NCBI RefSeq assembly: GCF_014640255.1
Contig: NZ_BMGP01000003.1
Span: 186,001-250,000 of the forward strand
DNA: 64,000 nt
Reading direction: 5' to 3'
DNA from: Subtercola lobariae
Lineage (GTDB): Bacteria; Actinomycetota; Actinomycetes; Actinomycetales; Microbacteriaceae
The first letter of the stretch is position 1, and every line of letters begins with the position of its first letter. The position numbers and the translations under genes were made by a program. Below the pieces are notes generated by a model, which ran no database searches, had not been told where the DNA came from, and worked only from the letters and a program-made list of their open reading frames with translations. Below, one piece after another: positions 52,130 through 60,092 of this stretch.

Positions 52130-53050
52130 ATGCCATCGCCTTTCGTAATCTCAGACGCCGTTGCAGCCGCACTCTCAGCTGGCAAACCGGTTGTCGCCCT
52201 CGAATCGACCATCATTTCGCACGGATTGCCGCGCCCCCGAAACCTCGCCGCCGCTCAAGAGTTCGAAGAGCTTCTGTTGTCGGCCGGCGTGACACCAGCC
52301 ACCATCGCGGTACTCGACGGTATTCCGCGTATCGGGCTCGACGCCGACGGGGTCGCCCGCATCGCCAATGAAGACATGGTGAAGGCCAGTGTTCGCGACC
52401 TGCCGATTCTCTCAGCGAAGAAGATCAGCGGCGCCACCACCGTCGCCGCCACCGCGTACCTGGCCGGCAAGGCAGGCGTTCGCGTTTTCGCCACGGGCGG
52501 CCTCGGCGGCGTGCACCGCGGTGCGAGCGCCACGTTCGACGAGTCGGCCGACCTCAGCTCGCTGGCCCTGGCGGGAGTCACCGTGGTCGCCGCCGGGGTG
52601 AAGTCGGTGCTCGATATCGCTGGCACCCTCGAACGCCTCGAGACGCTCAGTGTTCCTGTGCTGGGCTATCGCACCACCAACTTTCCGAGCTTCTGGCTCA
52701 CCGAGTCGGGCGAGCAGATCGACTGGTCGGTCGACTCCCCCGCCGAGATCGCCGACATCATGCACAGTCAAGACGAGTTGGGTCATGGTCAGGGCATCAT
52801 CGTGGCCAATCCATTGCCCCCCGAGCTGCAATGGGAGCCCGACGAACATGACGCCGTGCTGCTGGAGGCCCTCGCCGAGGCTGATGCTCAGGGCATCCGG
52901 GGCAAAGCGGTGACGCCGTTTCTGCTCTCGTACATCGTGGGGGCATCGGGCGGCCGCAGCCTCGAAGTGAACCTCGACATCGCGCGCAACAACGTGCGCC
53001 TCGCCGGCCAGATCGCCACCGCCTGGAGCGAACTCGGCCGGCATGTCTAG
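52130..53050 (+). CDS. psuG: Pseudouridine-5'-phosphate glycosidase
   Basis: 306 residues. It splits pseudouridine 5'-phosphate into uracil and ribose 5-phosphate. Seen: VALESTIISHGLPRPRN (N-terminal hallmark), LSAKKISGATTVAATAYLAGKAGVRVFATGGLGGVHRGA with the catalytic Lys of K-x-S-G-A-T-T, GYRTTNFPSFW and GRSLEVNLDIARNNVRLAGQIA (core letters quoted). The stop overlaps the start of the kinase gene by 8 bases, giving the psuG-psuK operon. Confidence 0.95.
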   Translation: MPSPFVISDAVAAALSAGKPVVALESTIISHGLPRPRNLAAAQEFEELLLSAGVTPATIAVLDGIPRIGLDADGVARIANEDMVKASVRDLPILSAKKISGATTVAATAYLAGKAGVRVFATGGLGGVHRGASATFDESADLSSLALAGVTVVAAGVKSVLDIAGTLERLETLSVPVLGYRTTNFPSFWLTESGEQIDWSVDSPAEIADIMHSQDELGHGQGIIVANPLPPELQWEPDEHDAVLLEALAEADAQGIRGKAVTPFLLSYIVGASGGRSLEVNLDIARNNVRLAGQIATAWSELGRHV

Positions 53051-54149
53051 CGCGCCGCCGGCCGACCTGCACCTGCCCGTGCGCGTTGTCGTTTTCGGCG
53101 ACGTGTTCGACGACATCATCGTGAAGCCCACGGCTCCGGTGCGTTCTGACACCGACACTCTGGCGGGCATCGAGCGGCGCCCGGGCGGATCTGCGGCAAA
53201 CACCGCGGCGTGGCTCGGCGCCCTCGGCACGCAGGTCGATTTCGTGGGCCGAACGAACCTGGCCGACACGGTTCGGCACGAGACCGCACTGCGCAACTCC
53301 GGCGTCACGCCCCACCTGCTCGGCGAAAGCACGCTGCCCACCGGCACCATCGTGGTCATCGTGGAAGGCAACACGCGCACCATGCTCACCGAACGCGGTG
53401 CGAACGCGCTGACGTCTCCGAACGACGTCAGCGACGCGCTTCTGCAGGTCGCCACTCACCTGCACTTCACCGGATACACGATCTTCAGCGGCCAGCCCCA
53501 CGGCGACTTCGCACGGCTGATCAGCCGTGCGCACGAGCACGGTGTGACGGTGTCGGTCGACCCGGCCTCATCGGGCTTCATCGCCGACCACGGCGCACAG
53601 ACGTTTCTCGACGCCGTCGCCGGCGCCGACATTCTCTTCCCGAACCGCGACGAGGCGATGGCGCTCACCGGCCTGAGCGACGACGCGGCGATGGTGGATG
53701 CCCTGACCGAACACTTCGCGGTGGTCGCCCTGACTCTGGGTCGGTCGGGCGCGCTGATCGGCGCTGGCGCACCGGCCGGCGCCGACCCACAGACCGGTGC
53801 ACGCGCGCAGCTCGGCGCGGGCGCACAGATCAGCGCAGACGCACCCGGGGCCACCTCAGCGACCCCGGGCATCCGCTTCGCCGTTCCATGCCAGCCCGTC
53901 GAACCCCGCGACACCACCGGCGCGGGCGACGCCTTCAACGCGGGGTTTCTCGCCGGACTCTTCGAGGGCAGCTACGCCGGCGAACGGCCTTTCAGCCGCA
54001 GCGCATCGTCAGCGCTCGAGTCGAGACTGCAGACCGCAGCATCCCGCGGCGTAGCGACGGCCGCACGAGCCATCGAAAACGTCGGCGCCAGGCCGCCCGG
54101 CGTGGTCACGCACCATCACGGCCTGAACGCCCCGGGCGCTCTGCACTGA
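53043..54149 (+). CDS. psuK: PfkB family carbohydrate kinase, probable pseudouridine kinase
   Basis: 368 residues. The PfkB signatures are GGSAANTAAWLGALG (N-terminal) and DTTGAGDAFNAGFLAGLFEG (C-terminal, catalytic Asp). It should phosphorylate pseudouridine to feed psuG; the assignment rests on overlap with psuG. A Gly/Ala-rich insertion (GAPAGADPQTGARAQLGAGAQ) lies before the C-terminal signature, another case of an expanded low-complexity segment. The stop is nine bases from the convergent SGNH gene. Confidence 0.88.
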   Translation: MSSAPPADLHLPVRVVVFGDVFDDIIVKPTAPVRSDTDTLAGIERRPGGSAANTAAWLGALGTQVDFVGRTNLADTVRHETALRNSGVTPHLLGESTLPTGTIVVIVEGNTRTMLTERGANALTSPNDVSDALLQVATHLHFTGYTIFSGQPHGDFARLISRAHEHGVTVSVDPASSGFIADHGAQTFLDAVAGADILFPNRDEAMALTGLSDDAAMVDALTEHFAVVALTLGRSGALIGAGAPAGADPQTGARAQLGAGAQISADAPGATSATPGIRFAVPCQPVEPRDTTGAGDAFNAGFLAGLFEGSYAGERPFSRSASSALESRLQTAASRGVATAARAIENVGARPPGVVTHHHGLNAPGALH

Positions 54150-54158
54150 ACACGCAAC

Positions 54159-54737
54159 TCAGCTCGTTTGGCGCAACTCTGGCAACCGAATGGGCCGACT
54201 CTTCGGCGGCAACCCGTACACGCGCTCGAGCGCCGGTTCGAGTTCAGAAAGCCACGCTTCGTAACCCGTAGGCGTCAAATGCACCTCATCGGTGGTGTAC
54301 TCGGGGTTGAGCCGACTGTCGTCGACCGACAGCGCAGGCCAAAGGTCGAGGTAGTGCGTGCGAACGCTCGATGCGAACTGCCAGATGTGCCGGTTGATGT
54401 CACGAATCTCGTCTGCATATTCGGCCGAGCGCGGAATCACCGACTCCAACAGAATCTCGGCGTCAGGCAATTCGTTGCGCAGGGTCGCCAGAATCGTCTC
54501 GATGTTCTGCACAACGTGCTCCACCGAGCGGCGCTTGCCGAGGTCGTTGGTGCCGATCAGCAGCACCACCGTTCCGGGGTTCAGCGCGATGACGTCGTCG
54601 AGGCGCGCCTTCACGTCGTCGGTCGTGTCACCGCCTACGCCAAGATTGTGCACCTCGTAGTCGCCGAACCACTCCTGCCAGCTGCCGTTCTGGGTGAGGC
54701 TGTCGCCTAAGAACACGAGAGTTGAGTTGTCGGGCAT
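54159..54737 (-). CDS. SGNH/GDSL-type esterase
   Basis: 192 residues, no signal peptide. Blocks of the fold: block I FLGDSLTQNG (nucleophile Ser), block II NLGVGGDTTDDV (Gly), block III LLIGTNDLGK (Asn) and block V TDEVHLTPTGYEAW (Asp and His). It hydrolyses esters or removes acetyl groups; the substrate is unknown. GGAGGCGGAT directly before the ATG is a good ribosome binding site, and TAGAAT lies about 40 nt upstream, so this mRNA has a leader. Confidence 0.92.
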   Translation of the reverse strand: MPDNSTLVFLGDSLTQNGSWQEWFGDYEVHNLGVGGDTTDDVKARLDDVIALNPGTVVLLIGTNDLGKRRSVEHVVQNIETILATLRNELPDAEILLESVIPRSAEYADEIRDINRHIWQFASSVRTHYLDLWPALSVDDSRLNPEYTTDEVHLTPTGYEAWLSELEPALERVYGLPPKSRPIRLPELRQTS

Positions 54738-54801
54738 ATCCGCCTCCGAAGTGTTGGGCTACGCGAGCATCCATTCTAACGCGTGCGGTCTCGGTCGACC
54801 C

Positions 54802-56349
54802 TTAAGCGATTTCGTCGGCCGTGTTCGAACGCGTGTCGTCGGTCTTTTCACCCGGTTCAGGATGCTCGGCCTGACGTTCGACTTCAGCCGTCGCCGTCTG
54901 GGTGATGCGGTTCGCCATTCCCGGAAAGATGAACCCATGAAACGGCAGAATCGAGTACCAGTACAGGCGCCCGGCGAGCCCGCGCGGAAAAAATACGGCC
55001 CGCTGGGTGTACTTCGTTCCGCCGCCGTCACGCGGTTCGACGCTCATCTCGAGCCAGGCCGGCCCGGGAACCTTCATCTCGGCGCGCAACCTCAGAAAAC
55101 TGCCGCGCTTGATCTGCTCGACGCGCCAGAAGTCGAGCGCATCGCCGGTGTGCAGGTGGTCGGGGTTGCGGCGCCCACGGCGTAGGCCCACGCCGCCGAC
55201 GGCCTTGTCCATCCAGCCCCGAACGGCCCAGGCGAGCGGAAACGAATACCAGCCGTTGTCACCGCCGATGCCCTCGATGACACGCCACACGTCGCCGGGC
55301 CGGGCATCCGTTTCGCGAATCTGAAGGTTCGTGTACACGGTGTGACCGGCCCAGTCGGGGTCGCTCGGCAACGTGTCAGCCGGGGCGCCTTCAACGTCGC
55401 TGTCTTGCCAGCTGGTCTCCACCTGGCCCGTGCGCATCTTCTCAAGCGCCAACCGAACCGAGCGGCGGTAGCCGGTGAGGCCGCCGACGGGGTCAGGAAT
55501 GTACGTTCTGATGTCATGCTCGCTGGCCACGCATTCGAATTGCAGCGACTCGATGATGGGAATGGCGAGGCTGCGCGGAATCGGCGACACGAGATTCACC
55601 CACTGCGAGGCAAGCCACGGAGTGAACACGGGCAGCGAGGCGATGGGGCGCTGATGGAGGCCCGCTTCAACGGCGTAACCGTTCATCATCTGGCCGTACC
55701 GCAGAACATCCGGCCCGCCGATGTCGAAGGTGCGATTGAGCGGTTCGTCGATGTCAGCGGCTTTGACGAGATAGTAGAGAACGTCACGCACGGCGATGGG
55801 CTGAATGAAGTTACGAACCCACTTGGGTGCGGGCATGTACGGCAGCACCTCGGTGAGATGCCGAATCATCTCGAAACTCGTCGACCCCGAGCCGATGACG
55901 ACGCCGGCCTGAAGGGCAATTGTGGGCACGCCAGACTGCAACAGGATGCTGCCGACCGCCGCCCTCGAACGCAGGTGCCGCGACAGGGTGACGCCCCGCG
56001 GGTGCAAGCCGCCGAGATACACAATGCGTTTGACGTTCGCTTTGAGGGCGAGGGATGCGACGTTCTTGGCGGAGTCGAGTTCGGTGCCGTCGAAGTTGCC
56101 TGAGCTGCCCATGGAATGCACGAGGTAGTAGAGCACGTCGACGTCTTCGAAGACGGTCGCAAGCGATTCGCGGTCGCTGAGGTCGCCCTTGACGATCTCC
56201 ACCTGGTCAGCCCATGGAACGTCGGCGAGTTTGCTGGGGTTGCGCACGAGCACGCGCACGGCAAAACCGGCATCAAGCAGTCGCGGCACGAGGCGGCCGC
56301 CGATGTATCCCGTAGCTCCGGTCACTAAGGCGGTTCGCTGAGTAGTCAC
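54802..56349 (-). CDS. SDR family oxidoreductase with C-terminal DUF2867
   Basis: 515 residues from GTG 56349. The N-terminal NAD(P)-binding domain begins LVTGATGYIGGRLVPRLLDAG (core TGATGYIG, residues 9-16), with VRNPSKLADV and YYLVHSMG. From about residue 330 the DUF2867 part follows: GDVWRVIEGIGGDNGWYSF, LDFWRVEQIKRGSFLRLRAEMKVPGPAWLEM and FFPRGLAGRLYWYSILPFHGFIFPGM (core letters quoted). The family is common in Actinobacteria; its substrate is unknown. A TAGCCT 7 nt before the GTG marks a leaderless start. Confidence 0.92.
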   Translation of the reverse strand: MTTQRTALVTGATGYIGGRLVPRLLDAGFAVRVLVRNPSKLADVPWADQVEIVKGDLSDRESLATVFEDVDVLYYLVHSMGSSGNFDGTELDSAKNVASLALKANVKRIVYLGGLHPRGVTLSRHLRSRAAVGSILLQSGVPTIALQAGVVIGSGSTSFEMIRHLTEVLPYMPAPKWVRNFIQPIAVRDVLYYLVKAADIDEPLNRTFDIGGPDVLRYGQMMNGYAVEAGLHQRPIASLPVFTPWLASQWVNLVSPIPRSLAIPIIESLQFECVASEHDIRTYIPDPVGGLTGYRRSVRLALEKMRTGQVETSWQDSDVEGAPADTLPSDPDWAGHTVYTNLQIRETDARPGDVWRVIEGIGGDNGWYSFPLAWAVRGWMDKAVGGVGLRRGRRNPDHLHTGDALDFWRVEQIKRGSFLRLRAEMKVPGPAWLEMSVEPRDGGGTKYTQRAVFFPRGLAGRLYWYSILPFHGFIFPGMANRITQTATAEVERQAEHPEPGEKTDDTRSNTADEIA

Positions 56350-56356
56350 CTGATAC

Positions 56357-56362
56357 AGGCTA
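56357..56362 (-). promoter_or_regulatory. -10 box TAGCCT of the SDR/DUF2867 gene
   Basis: TAGCCT on the minus strand, 7 nt before GTG 56349. Confidence 0.5.
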
Positions 56363-56489
56363 CGCCGATGGGCGGCCGTCGACGTTTTTGCACAGTCTGC
56401 TTGCATCGGGCGGCAAGGTGTGGTCTGGTTTCGCGTCTTCGGCCGAGTTTTGCGTTTCCGTGGGTCGATTTCGCCGTCAGGCCACGGAA

Positions 56490-56525
56490 TATCGCCGCCC
56501 GGCCACCGCCTATCGCCGCCCGGCC
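56490..56525. repeat. Direct repeat downstream of the DUF222-HNH gene
   Basis: tatcgccgcccggcc occurs at 56490-56504 and 56511-56525 (period 21). It lies in the 208-bp gap between the SDR gene and the DUF222-HNH gene; nothing else is seen in that gap. Confidence 0.7.
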
Positions 56526-56557
56526 CGGGCGAAAGCAGAGTTCTGTGCTCGTGCGGG

Positions 56558-58156
56558 TCATGGCGTATCGCGGCCGGGGTTGGCCGCGCGGGTGCCAGCG
56601 GCGGTGTTGCTCGCGGCGTAGCCCTCGGGGCTCGGGGTGCGGTGCCAGGGTTCTGTGCGTTTGGGGAGGTCGGCGAGTTTCAGCGGTTTCAGCCGTGTGC
56701 GGGTGCGTTGTTGGGTTGCGGGTCTCGGGGTGCGTGTCCAGTCGAGGCAGTCGGGTGGGATGAAGTGTGGTGCGCCGCTGATCATGACCAGCGTCCACCC
56801 CGTTTTGTGTACGACGGAATGGTGAAAATGGCAGAGCAGCACGCCGAGGTCCACATCGGTACGGCCAGGGAGGTAGCCCTGTGAGGTCCACGGTTCGGTG
56901 TGGTGACTTTCGCACCACGATGGTGGCCTGTCGCAGCCTGGCCAGACGCATCCGCCGTCCCGGGCCGCCATGGCCTGAATCTGCCGGGTCGTGAACAGGC
57001 GTTGTTTCTTGCCTTGGCAGAGCACTTGGCCGCCCTCACCGAACACCGTGGTCATCGTGTCGGCGTGGCAGAGCAGCTGCTGCACACTCGACGCGGGTAA
57101 TGGTTCGGTGATGCCGGGTACCCAGCCCACCCCGCGACCGGCAACAATGTCCTCAAGATCAGCATGCACCGAAACGACTGCGGCGGCACCGTTGACACGG
57201 GGCACATCAGGCAACGTCGCACCCCTCCGGATCACATCAGTGAAAACGTCTAAACATTTCTGATCCCGAGTACGCGGATCCTCGAACACAGGGTCGATCG
57301 GCGGCTCGCCAGCCTCATCGTTTGCGCCTTCAGAACTCGGTTCCGGGTCAGCACGGAACGACGGCCGCACCCGTGGGCTTTGGGTGGCGGCGTCGATCGC
57401 GAGCCAGGATGCGGCGTCTTCGGGTGGCAGCAGGCCGATCATCTTCACCATCCCCGACGGCAGGGTGACGAACCTGAGGCTGCGCTGCTCGGTCAGGCCG
57501 GCGTCGCGGGGTTCGACCCCGTCCGGGTCAAGACGGTCGCGGAGATTCCCCGCGAGAACACCGACTTCGTCCGCGGAGAAACCCAGCCCACCCGCCGACT
57601 GTGCCGCCGCCGCGACGAGATACTCCTCCGCCGCCCCGAGCTCCTCCGAGTACCCGGTGGTCTTCGCGACCTGCCACAGCTTCCGGGTGATCACCTCAGC
57701 CGTATCCACACCAAGAACACCAGTACGGAGGGCTTCTTCCACACGGGGGAACCGCGACCGATTCGGCACCCCAACGAGCGACATATCCGTGCGGATACGA
57801 CGGCCCAGCCGCACCCTGTCAGCCGCCGTCGACACCGACGTACCCGTATGCGCAGCGAGAAGCTTCTGCACCGTCGCGAAACCCAGCCTCACCGTCAGAC
57901 GGTCGTCCCCTCGCGACACCTCACACCGGGCATCCACTGTAGAAGCGAACTCGACCCGCAGAGCATCAACCAACTTACCCAGCCGCTCCACCAAAACCAG
58001 ACCAGCCAACGCATCCGAGTCCGACAACCCAGCCACCAGCCCGTCGGCAAGCCCATTGGGCGCGGCAGCACGGCACCCCGACAGCACCTCAATCGAGCCG
58101 ATAAGCGCGCGCATCCCATCACCCTGAGACATCGGAGAAGAGCTGGTTTTTTTCAT
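56558..58156 (-). CDS. DUF222 and HNH endonuclease domain protein (13E12 type)
   Basis: 532 residues from ATG 58156; an ATG at 58189 gives 11 more. The N-terminal two thirds are DUF222: LVLVERLGKLVDALRVEFAST, VSTAADRVRLGRRI, EEALRTGVLGVDTAEVI and FVTLPSGMVKMIGLLPPEDAA. The C-terminal HNH motif binds metal: GCVWPGCDRPPSWCESHHTEPW, then LLCHFHHSVVHKTGW (core letters C-x4-C, HH, C-x2-H). Such genes are multi-copy in Microbacteriaceae and mycobacteria and behave like repeat elements. Nuclease activity has rarely been tested. Neither start has a strong ribosome binding site. Confidence 0.9.
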   Translation of the reverse strand: MKKTSSSPMSQGDGMRALIGSIEVLSGCRAAAPNGLADGLVAGLSDSDALAGLVLVERLGKLVDALRVEFASTVDARCEVSRGDDRLTVRLGFATVQKLLAAHTGTSVSTAADRVRLGRRIRTDMSLVGVPNRSRFPRVEEALRTGVLGVDTAEVITRKLWQVAKTTGYSEELGAAEEYLVAAAAQSAGGLGFSADEVGVLAGNLRDRLDPDGVEPRDAGLTEQRSLRFVTLPSGMVKMIGLLPPEDAASWLAIDAATQSPRVRPSFRADPEPSSEGANDEAGEPPIDPVFEDPRTRDQKCLDVFTDVIRRGATLPDVPRVNGAAAVVSVHADLEDIVAGRGVGWVPGITEPLPASSVQQLLCHADTMTTVFGEGGQVLCQGKKQRLFTTRQIQAMAARDGGCVWPGCDRPPSWCESHHTEPWTSQGYLPGRTDVDLGVLLCHFHHSVVHKTGWTLVMISGAPHFIPPDCLDWTRTPRPATQQRTRTRLKPLKLADLPKRTEPWHRTPSPEGYAASNTAAGTRAANPGRDTP

Positions 58157-58178
58157 ACCAACAGTCAAACACCAACCA

Positions 58179-58206
58179 CTGACATTCACTCAACTTCGCC
58201 TATACT
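58179..58206 (+). promoter_or_regulatory. Strong promoter upstream of an 11-codon ORF
   Basis: CTGACA (58179-58184), 16-nt spacer, TATACT (58201-58206). It is the best sigma-70-like promoter I can see in the window. Transcription would start near 58213. It points away from the DUF222-HNH gene and into the end of a gene on the other strand. Confidence 0.6.
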
Positions 58207-58238
58207 TGAAGACCGCCCTCATGAAAGGAGGTAACACT

Positions 58239-58274
58239 GTGGGAACCATGCCCCCGAAGCCGCCGACCGAGTAG
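58239..58274 (+). CDS. 11-residue microORF with a perfect Shine-Dalgarno sequence
   Basis: AAAGGAGGT (58224-58232), six bases, GTG, then ten more codons to TAG: the peptide is MGTMPPKPPTE. An ATG at 58221 in the same frame would give 17 residues but overlaps the Shine-Dalgarno site. Two Pro-Pro pairs (PPKPP) are typical of sites where ribosomes pause without EF-P. No gene follows on this strand for over 5 kb, so it is not a standard leader peptide. It ends two bases before the end of the convergent spermidine-synthase-like gene. It may be a true microprotein, a regulatory RNA with a short ORF, or a remnant. Confidence 0.5.
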   Translation: MGTMPPKPPTE

Positions 58275-58276
58275 GT

Positions 58277-59185
58277 CTATGCGGCGAAGAACGGGCGCCC
58301 GAGGTGCTCGTTGAAGTGCGACTCGTCGGGCGGAGGCGAGTCGCACGCAGTCGCATCGGTGACGATGGCGGCACCAGCGATGAAACGCTCGAGATCTCGC
58401 GAGATGACGAAGGGCTCACGAGCCGAGCTAGCGGATGCCCCACCGAACCACGACGCCGAGCCCGCGAACGCGCCCGGCCGATTCGACGCCAGAACGACGA
58501 CGTTGCCGAGTTCGGTGTTGCCGAGCATCCGCTCGTCGAGAACGACGGCGACCTCGGCGAACACCGCCTGCAGCGTGGCCGCTTGCCTGCGGGAGTACTC
58601 GAAGCCCGGGCCGTCAAGCAGATTCACGGCCACAAACCCGTCGTCACTCACCCGCTCAGCGACACGACGATAGAACTCGAGACTCGCGACGCGAGCACCG
58701 ATCACCGCGCCGGCCCACAGGTCGATAACCGTCACATCGCGCGAAGAAGCGCCCCACGCCGGGGTAGGCGACGAGTCGACGATCTCGCGCGCATCGCCGA
58801 ATAGAAGAGTGACCTCAGCGTTCAACGGCACCTCGCGCAAGACCGCTTCGAGCAGCTCCCGCTCGCGCTCCACCGCGCACTGCATCGACCCGGGCCTCGT
58901 GGCGGCGATGTACCGCGCCAACGTCAGCGCGCCGGCTCCTAGGTGTGCACCGGCGAGCGGATGCCCGGCCGGCGCCCACGCATCGACAACCCGCGCGATG
59001 TGACGCACGTAGCCGAACTCGAGCGCAACCGGGTCGCTCAGCGAAACCTAAGACTGCGGAAATTCGTCGACGGTCAGCACAAACGTCTGCGCCGCCTCGT
59101 CAGTGCAGAACAGTTCGGCGTGCTGTGCGCTAACCGAAAGAGAAATGACGAGGCGTGGCGTGGGCGTTGATGAGTGCGCTGACAT
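58277..59185 (-). pseudogene. Spermidine-synthase-like gene with an in-frame TAG at codon 46
   Basis: The family frame runs from ATG 59185 to 58277 (302 sense and stop positions) with one TAG at 59048-59050. Before it: SAQHAELFCTDEAAQTFVLTVDEFPQS; after it: VSLSDPVALEFGYVRHIARVV, GAHLGAGALTLARYIAAT and GDAREIVDSS (quoted in parts). In relatives the interrupted site is usually PQSHVxL, so the frame is continuous with family homology on both sides. A TAAAGT 6 nt before ATG 59185 marks the promoter. Without readthrough only a 243-residue piece from GTG 59008 could be made, lacking the N-terminal strands. The members are putrescine aminopropyltransferase-like; many lack that activity. Confidence 0.7.
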
Positions 59186-59191
59186 CAGCCC

Positions 59192-59197
59192 ACTTTA
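59192..59197 (-). promoter_or_regulatory. -10 box TAAAGT of the interrupted spermidine-synthase-like gene
   Basis: TAAAGT on the minus strand, 6 nt before ATG 59185. It shows that the true start is upstream of the TAG, not at GTG 59008. Confidence 0.6.
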
Positions 59198-59231
59198 GCA
59201 ATACTGAGCATCTGTCACGAACAAAGACGTT

Positions 59232-60092
59232 TCAGAGCAGCGACTTCGTGTGCCACACCGTCTTCGTCTCGGTGAACTGCGTGACGCGCGCGAGCGACGG
59301 CGCCGCAGCATCAGCTCCGTTCTCTGGCGCAAACACCCGCATCAGCGTCTCAGCCGCGGCGATCTGCAGCGAAACCCAATCGAGCGACCCAGCGCCCACG
59401 AGGTCGAGCGCGTTCACGTCGGCGTGCGAGGCGAGCCACGGTGCGATTTCGGCGGGCGACCCGGTGAGAATGTTCACCACTCCCCCAGGCACATCACTCG
59501 TCACGAGCACTTCAGACAGGCTGATGGCCGAAAGCGGCAGGCGCTCAGACGCGACGACCACCACCGTGTTTCCGGCAACGAGCGCCGGAGCGACCGCGCT
59601 CACTAACCCGACCAATGACGAGTCTTGGGGCGCGATTACAGCGACCACACCGGTCGGCTCCGGAACCGACAGGTTGAAGAACGGCCCCGATACAGCGTTG
59701 GCGTTGCCCGCGACTTGCACGTATTTGTCGGCCCAGCCGGCGTACCAGATCCACCGGTCGATGGCTTCGTCGACCTGCGCCGCCGCAGCAGCTGCCGACA
59801 CGCCTTCGGCGGAGACGATTTCGTCGATGAACTGCGCCCGACGACCTTCGAGCAATTCCGCGATGCGGTAGAGCACTTGCCCGCGGTTGTACCCTGTCGC
59901 TTTCGACCAGCCCGAGAGAGCTGATCGGGCGGCCACAACGGCGTCACGGGCATCCTTTCGCGACGCCTTCGCCGCGTTGGCGAGAAAGTCGCCCGAAGCG
60001 GAGAGCACCTCGTAGACACGCCCTGATTCGCTGCGCGGAAATTTACCACCGATGTAAAGCTTGTATGTCTTCAAAACGGCCAGTCGGCTCAT
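59232..60092 (-). CDS. Short aldehyde-dehydrogenase-like protein without catalytic residues
   Basis: 286 residues from ATG 60092, against about 480 for the family. The N-terminal NAD-binding half aligns well (YKLYIGGKFPRSESGRVYEV, WIWYAGWADKYVQV, PTGVVAVIAPQDSSLVGLVSAVAPALVAGNTVVVVASE, in parts), and the C-terminal strand (RVTQFTETKTVWHTKSLL) is kept. The catalytic domain between them is missing, the PWN motif is changed to PQD, and the protein has no Cys at all. It cannot be an active dehydrogenase. It overlaps the stop of the full-length enzyme gene (ATGA), so it may pair with that enzyme. Confidence 0.8.
   Translation of the reverse strand: MSRLAVLKTYKLYIGGKFPRSESGRVYEVLSASGDFLANAAKASRKDARDAVVAARSALSGWSKATGYNRGQVLYRIAELLEGRRAQFIDEIVSAEGVSAAAAAAQVDEAIDRWIWYAGWADKYVQVAGNANAVSGPFFNLSVPEPTGVVAVIAPQDSSLVGLVSAVAPALVAGNTVVVVASERLPLSAISLSEVLVTSDVPGGVVNILTGSPAEIAPWLASHADVNALDLVGAGSLDWVSLQIAAAETLMRVFAPENGADAAAPSLARVTQFTETKTVWHTKSLL

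Noticed and set aside
59048-59050. TAG read as pyrrolysine
   Set aside because: No pylT, pylS or related gene is visible in the window and the family does not use pyrrolysine at this site.
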